Below are positions 47,340 through 60,419 of a stretch of 64,000 nucleotides of DNA, one piece after another (position 1 is the first letter of the stretch; every line of letters begins with the position of its first letter). The stretch spans positions 124,001 to 188,000 of the forward strand of contig JACCGJ010001899.1 in the NCBI GenBank assembly GCA_013407085.1, in the 5' to 3' direction. Both the position numbers and the translations under genes were made by a program. The notes under the pieces are model-generated. The model had not been told where the DNA came from, did not search any database, and was given only the letters and a program-made list of their open reading frames with translations. This stretch comes from Atriophallophorus winterbourni. Lineage: Eukaryota; Platyhelminthes; Trematoda; Plagiorchiida; Microphallidae.

Positions 47340-47575
47340 TTGACAGTTTTGAAATTAAGAGTAACCCAAGTGATGTGTTTCTCATATGACCCCAAATTAC
47401 CCTCCACTACCGGTTTCTCGCTGTTTGCCGTCATCAGGAGGAGAGAGTAATATTAGTTTTTGTGCAAGTTAATACAGAATTTCGGGGAATGTGAGCGACA
47501 CATCAGATTGATTATAAGTAAGAGCCATGAGTACTTGACCACAAATCACCATGTGATTCTGTGGTTGAATATCGG
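47340..47575 (-). repeat. Dispersed 241-bp-family copy with inverted half
   Basis: 47,340-47,490 matches the hammerhead half of the tandem unit in the same orientation as the arrays. 47,491-47,574 matches the other part of the unit in reverse complement (GTGAGCGACACATCA ... ATGTGATTCTGTG). The two parts form a head-to-head arrangement. Confidence 0.7.
47399..47450 (-). ncRNA. Hammerhead ribozyme motif, best-preserved of the 241-bp family
   Basis: Minus strand: CTGATGA (complement of 47,431-47,437), GAAA (complement of 47,414-47,417), palindromic stem III ACCGGT and cleavage triplet GTA. Stem I pairs at 7 of 8 positions: CTCTCTCCTC before the core with GTGGAGGG after the cleavage site, one T-T mismatch and one G-U pair. 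Stem II is weakened (two of four pairs). A partly active ribozyme is possible. Confidence 0.6.
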
Positions 47576-48775
47576 GTTTCGTTTTGCGAAATCTATGTAA
47601 CCTATAATTTAGGTGGGCTATGTGCACGATGTAACCTAAGTGAACCAACATGGAGACGCCGATGTTTTTTTTAAATCTATCCGAAAATATTTGTATCTTC
47701 AAACCAGGTTCTTTTCCATGCAACCAAAAGATAAACGGTACTGGTGCCGTTGAAGTTCTCCCTGTGAGAAAGAAGGCAACAAGACCAGCGATTGTGGACA
47801 TAATACAGCAAGTCCGCATTGGGCAATGCGTGCGTGACTTATACAGTTAATATATTAGGAAGCGAAACAATGCGATCAATTTTGTTATCCAAAGTTTCTT
47901 CATCAATATATGTGCACAATTTTTCTTTCAATTTATTAGAACCTACAGCTGTGCGATTCTCCTCGAAAAAAGATCATAATCCGCGTTAAAATAAGAAAAG
48001 CAGTTTATTTCATATTATATCGACACATTATTTTGCCTTCTGTTTCAGCTATGAATAACAAATTTTCTTAAATGAAAGTATATTGTGCTCGTAAAACGAA
48101 CATTCGTTACCGCATTCTTTGATGAGACAAAACAATACAAAACTCAGATCTGTTTTTCAAAGAAATATTATCCGATGTTAATGTGAAAACGGTTTGCTAT
48201 TTTTAATATTTGAAGGAAGTCTTCTAATATAGATAAAAATGCACAGCTTCTATGTCTTCAAATCTTTATCCTCGAAATTTTTGACTGCTTGGCATTCCCA
48301 AGTACAAGTACAATTGAGATTTTGGCACATTAATATGGAAACATTCATATTGACAAGCCGTGAACAAATGCACTTTATGTAAACAATAGTTGTTGTTTCG
48401 GGATGGTTAATTCATATCATTTGATTCGACATAATATTTTTTAAATATGTATTCTAAATGGACGTTCAACTGAAAAATGTGCGACGAAGTTCATTGGTAA
48501 GAATGGTTTGATGACATTCGTTAACGGTGAACGAATTTAGAACTCTTCGCTAAGCAAGTCAATATTATTGTTATCTGATGAAGAAACACGATAATGAATT
48601 GAGATGTTGGGTAGTGGTTGATTAAATGTGAGTTATCATACTGTCATCAAACCGCATAGCAATGCGACGTTTTATATGTAACTTCAGCTTAAAAAGATTC
48701 TTCAACTTTACAAATTAGCTCTTTTTTAATCTAATCAACTGCAATGACCATTCCTATTTAACTTGTTTGCATTTT
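47576..48775. other. No firm gene
   Basis: A plus-strand ORF at 47,650-47,850 (66 codons) looks protein-like in its last half (KKATRPAIVDIIQQVRIGQC) and ends at TAA. The antisense frame is also open, so it is not called. The rest is AT-rich with nothing recognised. Confidence 0.3.
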
Positions 48776-49640
48776 CCAGATTCAGAAGATTCCAGAATTT
48801 ATGGGATAAAAAAGCTCCTAGCTGTACAACACCACAGGTTATTCGTATAAGGACAATTAATATATACACAAAAAAGATTGATTCTTCAGAAAGTTTTACA
48901 GTTTTGTAGTTGCAAACAAATGCCATGTATAGTGGCGGTATGATGGGTAAAAAATATTCGTTTGGAAAAAATCATGTTATATATACGGGATGTAGGGTAG
49001 AATTACTACGCATAAATATATACAATTTGTTCCCGAAAATTTTTTCACTAGATGATTGGACAACATCTGACGGTAGGGATTTCCATAAGAAACAAACGCG
49101 CACCGAATAGAAGAACCGACGGCAGTTCCGGTGGGATTGTGGAATATCAAATGCAAATGGGGAGTACGTGTGGCATGGCTTGACCGGGGGTGAAATAGAT
49201 GCCTCAGAGGGTGCGCCTTGGAGTTCATTATTTTGTAGGTTAGAATGAGATCGAATCGAACCCTTCTGCTAAGCAGTGTATTCAAATTAAGCTGCTCAAG
49301 TCGATTCTCATATGGTAGGTTGCGGAGGCAGCCAACCATTTTAGTTGCTCTGTGATGGATCCTCCCGATCAGCTTGATGTCATTTTGTAGCCACGGTGCC
49401 CAAGCTTGCACTGAGTAATCCATCACCGGGTTAATATACGTGTTTATGAGCATGGAGAATGATTTCCGGAAAAAATGTACGAATATGCGCCGAAGCATAC
49501 TTAGCATGCGGCTAGATCGTTTGTACACTGCTTCGCATTGCATGCTAAACTTCAGACGTCCACTAATCCATATGCCGAGGTCTTTTTCATTGGTTGTCCA
49601 TTCCAGTTGATTTGCTTACATTTTTTTCATTTTTATTTTT
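48776..49640 (-). mobile_element. CR1-like LINE 3' end (5'-truncated, young-looking)
   Basis: Same family as the plus-strand fragment at 4640-6102, including the 3' untranslated tail. The C-terminal coding part is still open for nearly 190 codons, so this copy is younger. Truncation near 49,640 is typical of LINE insertions. Confidence 0.85.
48977..49630 (-). pseudogene. CR1-like reverse transcriptase C-terminal part
   Basis: An open frame of 188 codons from 49,543 to 48,977, extended upstream without a start by QLEWTTNEKDLGIWISGRLK. Blocks in order: MQCEAVYKRSSRMLSMLRR, PVMDYSVQAWAPWLQNDIKL, GRIHHRATKMVGCLRNLPYE, RRVRFDLILTYKIMN, and a basic tail after HATRTPHLHL. These are the thumb and C-terminal region of CR1 RT. 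The catalytic domain is absent, so it is only a remnant. Confidence 0.85.
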
Positions 49641-52600
49641 CTAAGATAGATTTCCCTAATCTTGTAGAATTAATATTTATATTAGTAAATTTGATAGCAA
49701 CGTCGGAGGTTAATAATTAACGAACATGTATATCTGCTCTCATTTAGGACAGTTAGAGCTGAAGTTGATCTCAAAATGTCATCTTCATAAACAATGGTTG
49801 CACATGGCGTATTTTTCAAAACAACAATGCCTAGATACTGTTTTATATCACTGAATCAAATAATAGCATTTGCCTTATAACACACTTTCGAACAATGCAT
49901 CATGCTCCAGACATTTTACATAATTGGATATTCGAAAATGTGTATGATAATGATGAGATAAAGACGTATATTTTCTTATGTGAATGAAATTATGGCCAAA
50001 ATGGCGAACACATTGCTTGAAATAGGTTTTGTAGTTTGTTTCATGTCAAACAAACTCACACGGCCAAAATGTTTACTTCAATTTAGTCGCGATTGAGACA
50101 CAGTCGAATTCAATGTGTAAGCCTTCAATTTATGTGAGCTTCATGGAAAAAACATTAAGTATTTCAGCAGCTGATTTTTAGTTGTCAATATATTGAGTAG
50201 ATGCCGTGGATAATAAAAAAGCTCAGGCTAGTGATTCGCATTTTATTTGTCGTATTCGACTTATCTCAGCGTGTATTACATGTTGAAAGTTTCCTAACAT
50301 ATAATCCTGTTTTAAAACGTTTTTTGGTTTTTACAAATAATTGCTCAATACTTACTCCGTTTTAGCGATCCGGTCTCACTTCCTGTGAAATAACCAAGAA
50401 TGCAATTAATTTAAAAACGGATTTACAATGTGTGTCAAACGTTTATTTTTAATATTTAACTCTTTGATATCCACAATTATTTCGTATTTTAATCTCTTTT
50501 AGACCGTCATAATTAACTGGCATCTAATTATTTCGTGTAAAATTGCAGTTAATCGCATCATGATTATTAATTTACAAAAGCGTATTAGGCTTGATAAAAA
50601 ATGGCACTTTCTTGAGGCTTATCGTTTTTCGCTGCGCTGTCAAATAAACTTAATTCCTGATGCTCCAGCAACATCGGTTGCTGTATTAAACGCAGAAAAC
50701 ATAGGGAAACAACAATTCTGAAATTCCCAATGTTACTTAAAGTGCATGTAAACATGGACGACGATGATGTGAGCTAACATCCAAAAATAAAATCATGTTT
50801 TGTGTAAGAGAAACGATCAATCCGTTGTATCGTTTAACATATAATTGAATCTTCCGATAGTTATAAAGAAATGCATAAAATACACGAAGTTATTCTGCCC
50901 AGCATCTTTAAATCAGGTAACAATTCGCAAAATGAAAGGACCCCGTGTACTTCTGAGATGTAGACCGTCGAATCATGGGGTGATGACGTATCGCTAAACG
51001 GATTAATTTTATTAGATTATATTCGGGATTTATGATGACGACACATAAATCTCATCAATAAGCAGTTAAGGATATACGTGCTCGCATGACTCGGAATCAA
51101 GTTATACACGCAATATTATATCTTTCACGTACATGTAAACTAGAATGGTTATATTATGCGATGTTTTAGATGTTGCACATATTTTAAAATTAGCGCTCTA
51201 ATGGGATATAAAGAATCGTGTGTATAGTAGAAAAATTTATGCATACAGGCTCTACTCAGAAAAATTGCATTTCGAGATCAGACACCGTTTGTGGAGTTCA
51301 AAAGCATTGTTTCGTACTGTGAGATGACGGATAAATTTCTGAATAAATATTCAGTTATAAATTTAGTTGAAAGATTTTGTGTTCAAATAAACGGAAAACA
51401 AGGAACAGATAATTTAAAAAAATTGAAATGAACAGATCCTAAATGCGGAGATATTACGAGCCGCATTACTATGTTGGTGATAATATGTTTGTTACAAGCT
51501 AATAACTTTTTGGACGCGTTGATGTTGCGTCTAACAATCGAAGAATAATCAATCAAGCATCCACAAATTCGATTGATTGTTAAGTATTACATAGGATGTA
51601 ACACATATACAGCCAGGCAAGAAACAGAAAACACGCGCAGCGTAAAGCGATCCAAAGTGGATAGAGCAACGTTTTCCGAATCATTTTGTGAAACGCGAAT
51701 TGTTGAACTTAAACAATCATTTAAAAACCTGGATAATAAATGGCGGTAAACAGCTTTTTACGTTATGGGAATTAAACATTTAAAGCGATACGTAGAATCA
51801 GAATCCATGTGAACATTCGCGACAATTATAAGACATGGAAAGCAATCCGTTTCGTTCTGATGCAAATCAAAGATTAGACCTTTTATCTTGCATTAAGAAC
51901 TCCAATTACAGAATCACGTTGAATAACTGTTCGGGTCATTGCATAGTGTATACTTTGAGGGTCATTCACGGTAGGATATTGCTAAGTCAGGTCGACTGGC
52001 GGTCAAAAAGGTAGATCAGGCTATCTAGCAAACGACACGGATGTGAACTTGAATAGTGGTTATTTACCTTATACATACTAGTAAATTAGATTTTTGGTGT
52101 CTTTAAAATGTATCAGCCTTATCCAATTAGGTATCTTGTTTTACGAATGTTTGTTCGCTGTGTAAACTAACCTATCCGTGATTAGGTGTATTGAGTTCAC
52201 GTGAGTTCCCATTCGGAGGAACACTGACTACTGATCCTGGTGATTCCCACGAAAAGTGTAACAACGTAGGCGTCCTGAAGGCTGTCATGCAGTGTGGTAA
52301 ATTCAATAGTGAGGTTTGATACTACTCAATCATATACCTATTCTTACAGACACCTTACTGTTGCAGAAGTAAAATGTTACACACAAAATATTTAAACCGA
52401 TTGCACGCAAATTTTACAGCATTATGAGTACATATATTTCAGTTGATGTTCATGAAATTTAGCAAGATGTTCTGAGTTCACGAAAGGTGATGATGACTCA
52501 TACGCTTTGATTTTAAACGCGAACAGTGACTAAGCCTCGTTCAGAGGTGCACCACCAGTTCATATATCGGTGCAACAAAACAGAGTCAGTGAATGTATGA

Positions 52601-53856
52601 TCTTTTCAGTTTTTAAAGAAAAATGTGTTAATGTCTTCCAAAGCTTCAGTCAGAAACCATATTTCATTTGCATGCAACCTGGCGACCAAGTGCACCATCG
52701 TTTCACCTATATCATTGGCTGTGGTCCAATTAATTCAGGTTAGATAATTACATATGCGCTAATTACATTGGTATTGACGTTTAACGTTCAATCTCGATAT
52801 GTTTTTCTTTGTCAATTATTTTGTGAAATATAGATTCTACTAATTTTTGATACATGAAACCACCCGTTTTGCAAACACAAAATATATGACTATATACATA
52901 ATTGTGTCACATTATAAATTTGCATGATGCATAACATGTTTGGCACATCATTTTCAAATATATTTTGCCAGATCCGTGGTTTGAGGTGTTTGAATAGAAC
53001 GTTGAATACTGACGAAATAGTTGACTAATATTTGCAGTCAAAAATAAATCGAGTAACGAACACTCAAGTCACCATATTTCAGGCGCACATTTAACCACTT
53101 GAATTCATCATACAATTTCATCATCAGATTTAACCAGCTTACAGTACAACAGTGTATCGTTTGACTATAAACCACGAAAGATTGAGAAAACATGGCATAA
53201 TATTTAACCCTTTGTCTTCGGTAATTGATCTACGTGTATTATGATATTTTTTGTGTTTTTCGGCTTAATTATGGCATACGTGAAATACATGATTATTTTT
53301 TATGGATCAGATACCAGACGCCGCCTGACAAGTGAAATCTGATGGTTACTGAATGTTCTAACGGGAGCTACTGAGCAATCGCCTACTTGTTTGATGTGGC
53401 AAATAGAGTAACCTTCAGTAGACAAACGCTTAAAGTGGTTAATTAATAATCGAGGCAGTCATATGCACACAACCTTAATGTGATTTAGGTGTTTTACATG
53501 AGCGAAAACGAAATTAATCATTATATTTGTAGCTATTACTCATATGCTTTGATATTTATATTTATGTATGATGTTGATCACGAATGTTTATCATCTAAAT
53601 ATGCCTTTTTGCTCATGATATTGTGTTTAAATGCTTTCTACGTATTTGTAAGCTTATGACATAGAACAGGATATTTGTACCAACGCCATCCGACGCTGTT
53701 TAACATACTTACTTGTGGATGTTATACGTGCAGCGGGTTCTGGAAAATACAGCGAAGAACATAACACGAATAATGTTTCTCTAATTCTTTATGTTTCTTA
53801 ATGTTTATATATGCTCAAAACAGACATTTTGATATGATATTAACTCAGCTTATAGG

Positions 53857-53860
<4 letters not shown>
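49641..53860. other. Long stretch without a recognised gene
   Basis: About 4.2 kb with almost no ORF above 60 codons on either strand and no similarity to the other repeats in the window. I see nothing in it that can be named. Confidence 0.5.

Positions 53861-53900
<40 letters not shown>
53861..53900. repeat. (TA)n microsatellite before R3d
   Basis: About 40 bp of TA followed by TATAAAGAAAGGAAACAATG, the same continuation seen after the TA run at 61.5 kb. Confidence 0.9.
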
Positions 53901-55500
53901 AAGAAAGGAAACAATGTGAACGAAAAAACGAATTGTTAATTGTATATTCACTATTCAATGTCATATTCAGCCCTCCTTTAAACATAGACCATCATGTGTT
54001 TTTCTCGCCAACCTAATATTTATAATTTTTACCTACCCTAACACATTTTTCATTCAACCGCAGTCCTAAAAACATCATTCTTGAATATTTTCAGTAATTT
54101 ATATTAATTTGCACTCGACCCAGGTAACGAAAACGGTTTGTTTTCTAAAACTTACAATTTAACATTCAAAATTATATAAACCATTAAAAAATCGGTTTCA
54201 TAAAGTTTCCACTGTTGAAAGAATTTAATATAACTTAGGGCATTCCATAAGGATTAAAGTTTGTCTCCTTTAAAAACAGCATGAACGATGTACATATTCA
54301 TAATGACGGTTCTATGTATCTGCTCGCTAGAGATATTAAAATGTAGGGGCTTAGCAGTGATACTAATTGTGTTTTACTGCAGAACAACCTGAATGCATTG
54401 CACAAAAAAGCGTTTCAATATGAACTTACTGAATATTACAAATACTAAAATAATACAGCTTGGATAAAATCACGAATGTTTACACTTGCACTAACATTAA
54501 TAACAATGTCAAGTTTGTAAAACTGAGGAAAATAACTTAAGTATTTGGTTTGTGGTTGTTGGGTAGTGGAAAACGGTATACAATGTGCTGCACCTTCTAG
54601 CCATGTTATGTAAATGACCATAACGGCTTTTACGGAAGCATTTACTCGAATAATGGAAATAAATACACACAGTTATTCTGTGATCCGCTCAGGCGTAAAA
54701 ACAATTGCCTCACAAAAAACGTTGCTATTTACTGTTTACAAAATCTACAGTTTAAGCTTGTCGGCTGCTTTCTATTTGTAATATGTGCTGAGCTGTGTAG
54801 ATGATTGTGTCCAGAAGCCCTCACATAGAAAAATGTTAGATAGGCATATCCTCACATACAAACGGTTTTCGAATTAGTTCTAACACCGGATATTTTGTAT
54901 CGTCTTCTTTGTGTAATTGGAACTGTATGCGTTATAGAATCTACTTCCAAATTAAAATTCAAACGCGTTGTTATTCGCTATTATATTGTTGTGTTTGGAA
55001 TGCACTAGTTACAAATATGGTAGACATGAGCACATCCATATTTTGTGTGTAATATTGCAAACACAATTGCCTTTTTAACCATAAATATCGCATTTTCTAT
55101 GTTGAATCTTTGACAAAATCTGCCGATAAGTGCTAGTAAAATCAAACGTAACACTAGCCCTCTTGCTTATTGCAGGCTTTCAAATAAACGCAAAACTTTA
55201 CAGCTTAGCTCTTGAACCAAACCGCCTTTTTAGAACTTACGGTACATTAAATGCGAAAATGAAATTCAAACATACTAACCTGGTTTACCTTGGGAGGATA
55301 TTGAGTTGATTAGAGAAATTAGAATGATGTTATTGTACCAATACCAAAGTTATAATATGATAATCTGATTACAATCTGATATAATATGATAAAACCGAAC
55401 AAAGTATATCATGATGCGAAATGCTTTGTCATTCCTTAGAGATTTAACTGATTGTAACATAAGCAAAACTTCGTTATTTGAAGTAGCAAGTTTTGCTCTC
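53901..55500 (+). repeat. Repeat block R3, copy d (longest)
   Basis: The most complete R3 copy. Its first part matches R3a from GGCATTCCATAA and GCATGAACGATGTACATATTC onward. Its second part matches R3b to about 55,500. The CR1-like FADD region is too decayed to read here. It shows that R3a and R3b are two parts of one element of about 1.5 kb. Confidence 0.75.
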
Positions 55501-57351
55501 CGAAATAAATTACTTTATATTAACCATGGTGCAGGAGAGTGCATTTCCGAGTAATAAACTGTTCTTTGTTTAAATTGACTATCTCGCGAACACAAAGTAT
55601 ATTATTTGTTTCTAATCGTCTAACGTTCTGTGAGACTAATTTTTATTATTTTCGGCAAAATGTTGCATCATTACTTGAAACTATTATTGACAGACATGCA
55701 AAAACTTCGGCATGATCATTTTCACTAACATACGATGGCTTTTCCACATGGCTAATGGAAATTCAGAGAAATTCCCTACATTACACGGTACATTGTTTTA
55801 TTGATTTCGGTTCGAATAAAAAACGTCGTTCTGTCAGTGAAAGTTGCTCACAATCATGAACGATTTGGCGAGTGTGGAATATATTAAATGATGCAACCGT
55901 AAATTTCACATAGAATGTTTTAATCATTTATACAGATTCAAATAACATTTAATCCTTAACAATATAATGGGACAGATTATTTATAGGAAACTGTAGAAAT
56001 TTATCAGAAACTACCTTAGCTAACGTTTAATTTATTATTCTTATTTTGAAAAGCTTATCCCGATTAAGGTAACGTGCCGCGCAGGCAAATCCTGTACTTG
56101 TGCTAAGATACGGCCAAGATATTATGGTTTCATACACGCACAAAGAAGCGGCGTGGATCATACTATCTAAGAAACGAACAAGTAAGACTGGATTCGCGTT
56201 GATTAAACACGCGCTTCTCTGTTCTATACAAATTGCAATGGATATATGTAGATTTCTTGCACGATCATGTACAATAATGATAACCACATATATAAACCCG
56301 AAACCTAATTATGCTTTCCACCGTAGGTGCAAATATATATTTTTCTTTGACATTTTCATATCGTTTTTCGAGAATTGAATGATTTATTTTCATTATACAA
56401 CACTACGGTTGTTTATGGTATTTATGAAATATGTATATGTGTATGTGTATATGTATATGTTAAATATAAAAGTATTAAATGAATGGTGAATATCAAAAAT
56501 GATATTTGTTGTAATGTGTAAGCCAAACTACGCCATGCCGGAAGATAACACCATTTGTTGGAGTAGGGTTTTCCAAAGAAATTTAGCACGTACGGTAAAC
56601 AGGTAGGGCTTACATTTATAAATAAAAACATGAGACGTAAATGGATAACGTACTTCCCAGTTTCATTTCCAAAACACAAACATCAAATATGTGTATTAAT
56701 TGATGTTCGTCGGCAGAATAATATTGCTTCCCATCCTCATTTTGGTGAATTCACATACATTCAGATGTTGGAATCGTTCCGTCTACAAACCATTGCAAAC
56801 TCCCATTACTGATTTCGGTGCTCTGTGATATATTTTATCATAGAACGCGATATGTTTTTAACTTCAAGTAGCGTAACCTCTTCTGCATATTCCGTCATAT
56901 GGTGAACGAATACGTGCATAATCATTTTTATTGTATGTAGCGAGAATCTTAAAAATATTATACGAGAGATACCTAGAAATCAATTGGCGTGTCAATATAT
57001 ATGTTGTGGCAGAGCTCGTGCTCTACACGTGTTTACAATTTCATTCTTCAACTAACTCCATATAATATTTTAATTTCATAATAGATACGATAACGAGAAT
57101 GTTTTTTCAAGATGGACCATTGTCAATGCCAAAAGGTTCATGTATGCCAAACGTCACTGAAATTAGTTCGTTAAGATGTTCATATCATCCGCGAGCAACA
57201 CCAATTTGGAAGATTCTTTACGAGAATCCACGTTACATGACCTTATCAATAACAATAAATTGTGTCACGAAAGGATTATTTACTGCGCTAGATCGGCAGC
57301 TTCCTTTGAATATGTGTAACAAAATTGGAAATTTGAAATTTGTTGGCCTCC
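55501..57351. other. No firm gene; several weak exon-like frames
   Basis: Overlapping plus and minus frames at 56,027-56,378, a plus ORF at 56,630-56,812 and a plus ORF from 57,099 (after TTTTTTCAAG) are protein-like but have no known motif. The last one is cut by the 3' end of LINE-R at 57,352. A TG/TA-rich microsatellite lies at 56,430-56,465. Confidence 0.3.
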
Positions 57352-57636
57352 CTCGGTCGATGTCGACCATGGATGTACATCACATCGCATGGATTTCATG
57401 TTTTGCAGCTTCTTGAATGACTAAACATACCGATTTGGGAGGAACAATCTCTCCCGCAGCGCTTGAAACGTTATCCAGAACTCTGTTCTATTGCATCATT
57501 TGCACAATGTCGGAGTGATCTGCGTTCAGCAGCCAAGAGCTGTATTTGCTCCTTCCTGGTCTGCAGACGATGATTTACACAATACTTCATAAGTGAGCGG
57601 TCCAGAGCAAGTGTTTCCCAGCTTGCGGGTTTATTG

Positions 57637-58950
57637 TCAAAAGATTTCGTATCTTTTTTTGCAAACATCTTTGTATTGCAAGTGCGGTCTGATTAATGGT
57701 CGACGTCTTAATTGCAACTCACAGTAGAGTAGATGTTTAGGAATACGACCATTTTCCATTATATAGACATTACCAAGCCACTGCACGCGTGGCTGACGTA
57801 ATAGGGTGAACATGCTGCGTAGACGAGCTTTTGAAAGCACTTCAGGGTTAGTCACTTTGTCCATCCACGATATGTTCAAGATACGACGGATGCTTCGTAG
57901 ATAGAAAGCATTTAGCTTGCGTGGGTGGTCCAGGTTTCACTGCCGTATAGTGAATCATTTTGTACGCACGCGTTGTATACCATCATATTTGTCTTTACAG
58001 TCAGCTTGCGCTTACCCCAAACACGAGAGGTGAATCGGGACAAAATTACAGCTGCTTTGCCACTCAGCTTATCAATCTTCGCTTCTAGCGAGAGGTAATC
58101 CGCAATGGGTAAACTAAGATATGTGAAATAATGTAGTGGTTCAAACTGACAGTTTTTAACAGTGATGGTGGCAATACAGAGCCTTGACCAAGGACTTTGA
58201 TCTTGCTCACGCTAATTGTTAGACCAAAGTGTTTGCTTGCCGACGAGAAGCCGTCCATTAGCTACTGTAGGTTCTCTTGGGAGTGAGCATTAAAGGCTGC
58301 ATCGTCGGCAAACAACAGGTAACGGATTTTCACTTCTCGTACATTGGTTGGTGCTCACAAACGGTTTAGGTTAAAGAGCTCACCATCACTTCGCGTGCGT
58401 ATGTAATGTCTTCTGTTTTCGTCTTGAAAGCGTGCTTCAGATGCAGAGCAAAAGAATGCTGAAAAGCGTGGGAGCAAGAACACACAATTGTTTGACGCCT
58501 CGGCGAATTTCGAATGCTTGTGAACTGCAACTGATAAAATGGACTGAGCCTTTCATGTCTGTGTGGAACGAAATAACGAGTCCGAGAAGCATTGGGGGGC
58601 AGCCTATCAGATCAGGCTTTTTCGAAAGATCCTTCATACTGACGTTGTCGACTGCTCTAGTTTTATGAATAAAAACACCCTATAATGGCTTACGCTGTCC
58701 TGGACACTTTTCTTGAACTTGTCTTAGGGAGAATCTCATGGCAACGGTTGATCTTCCCTTGCGTAAGCCACAATTACTAAGACTTTAGTAAACAATTTAC
58801 CCACAACATTCAGAAGGGAGATCCCTCTGTAATTGTTGCGGTCGCCTTGCTTCTATTGTGGGACACCAACCTCCTTCCAGCATTACAAAATCAAATGGTG
58901 AAGAGCCTGTAATAATGCTTCTCTACTGCATTTGATGAGCACATGTGGAA
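57637..58950 (-). pseudogene. LINE-R reverse transcriptase and C-terminal domain (broken)
   Basis: RT blocks on the minus strand are GCPPMLLGLVISF and GVKQLCVLAPTLF (58,437-58,637, usual GVKQGCVLAP with Gly changed to Leu), then FADDAAFNAHSQE near 58,285-58,325. A C-terminal frame (57,879-57,637) reads ISWMDKVTNPEVLSKARL and RIPKHLLYCELQL. The catalytic FADD is intact as a motif, but frames are interrupted, so the enzyme is dead. Confidence 0.85.
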
Positions 58951-59028
58951 TTCCGTCGTCACTAGAGGCCTCCCCATTCGCTAAGCGGTCGATTGCCTTA
59001 TTGAGCTCATCAAGAGTAGAAGGGGAAT

Positions 59029-59415
59029 CTAGATAATTAATGGTCGCATACATTCGACATTTTCAAGTGCATGCGGTAGAACAGTACTGTCTCTAGAGCA
59101 GATAGAGGACAAGTGCTCTACCCATTTTTCCATCTGTTGAGTTTTGTCGACAATCGGCTTTCCAGATAAACACTTAATGGGAGCCGTTTTATGATTGTTA
59201 GGGCCAATTGTTCTCTTCATCTCATCATACACACAGTGAAACTTTTCGGTATGTACAGCTTTTTGAATATTAAGGCTAACTTCAGTCCAATAGACATTTG
59301 CACATCTACTTGCAGTCTGTTGGACGTTATTTCTAGATGCTTTTAGAAGACGTAGGTTTTCATCTGTTGGCATATCTTCGAACTTCAATAATGCTGAGCG
59401 TTTCTCGTACAGCAC
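59029..59415 (-). pseudogene. LINE-R linker between endonuclease and RT
   Basis: A 128-codon open frame, the longest intact stretch of this copy: NNVQQTASRCANVYWTEVSL, NHKTAPIKCLSGKPIVDKTQ, then EHLSSICSRDSTVLPHALEN. It corresponds directly to 85-631 of copy A. Confidence 0.8.
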
Positions 59416-59520
59416 AGCAGTTATTTCAGAAGCGTTTGCTTCGAATCAATCGCTCGTTCGAGCTTTCTTCGGACCGAACGTGGGAAGTGCGGTTCGGCAT
59501 ATGCAGCTTTTTATCAATTC

Positions 59521-60419
59521 TCAGTTTTCTGAAGCAGATTCGAATCGGGTTGTCTTGTTGAACTCGTCTGTGATGGCTTTTGGGAAACTCGCAGTTAGTT
59601 TAGTTTCGCACATACAAGTGACGTCTATCCTACGCTTAGCAGACAATTTGGTGTCTTGCATTCCCGTGTGAGAAGGGTCCAGTTTTGCACAGACCAGCGA
59701 ATGATCAGTGTCGCAGTCTGCGCTTTGATATGATCTGGTGAGGAGCACGCTTTGTATATTAGTTCGCCTAACAAAAATAAGATCATGTTGATGCCAATGC
59801 TTAGAGCAGGATGTTTCCAAGAGAATTTATGCTGTGGTTTTGTTTGAGAGAATGTCTAACTGACACAAAAAATTAAATTCGTGCACAATTCTAAAAGGCG
59901 TTGCCCATTTTCGTTGACTTTACCTGCACCGAACCTTCCGAGACAGTTTTGTTAAGACTCGTAATCTGCACCAACTCTGGCTTTGAAGTCACTCAATACC
60001 AATACACAATATTTCTGTGGCACGTTTTTCAGGACAGCTGCGACGTTGTGATAAGAAGCGTTTTTTTTCAGCAGGCGTCGCAGAGAGCGTTGGTGCATAA
60101 ACGTTGACCAACGTAATGGTACCAGTAATGCAACTCAGATTCTATTCCGAATGCGTTCGCTCCCGATGCTGCTCGGTTCTGTTGCTTTTATTATGTCGTT
60201 TAGCTTGGCAAACCAAACTAAATGCCGCCGAGGCTCATGGGAGCCTCTTCCTTTCCAAAAGAATGTGTAATCACTTTTTTTTAGCTCACCAGTGTTTGGT
60301 GATCGCGTCTCTTGTAGAGCAGCCACGTCGACATTCAGCCTCTGTAGCTCATTGTTAATTCCGGTGCAATTTCTAACACCTCTGATATCCGAGACGCCGT
60401 AATACAATCCTGGAAACAT
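59521..60419 (-). pseudogene. LINE-R endonuclease (broken)
   Basis: AP-endonuclease-like domain that nicks target DNA. The first frame (60,419-60,135) reads YYGVSDIRGVRNCTGINNEL and VDVAALQETR, holding the metal-binding Glu of the QET motif. The last frame (59,820-59,521) has HWHQHDLIFVRR and SADCDTDHSLV, with the catalytic Asp-His pair. Frames between are shifted. The equivalent GDFNA motif is readable in copy J. Confidence 0.85.

Noticed and set aside
47469..47819. 116-codon minus-strand ORF
   Set aside because: Its C-terminal part is the inverted half of the 241-bp repeat, and it overlaps an equally open plus-strand frame; no motif.
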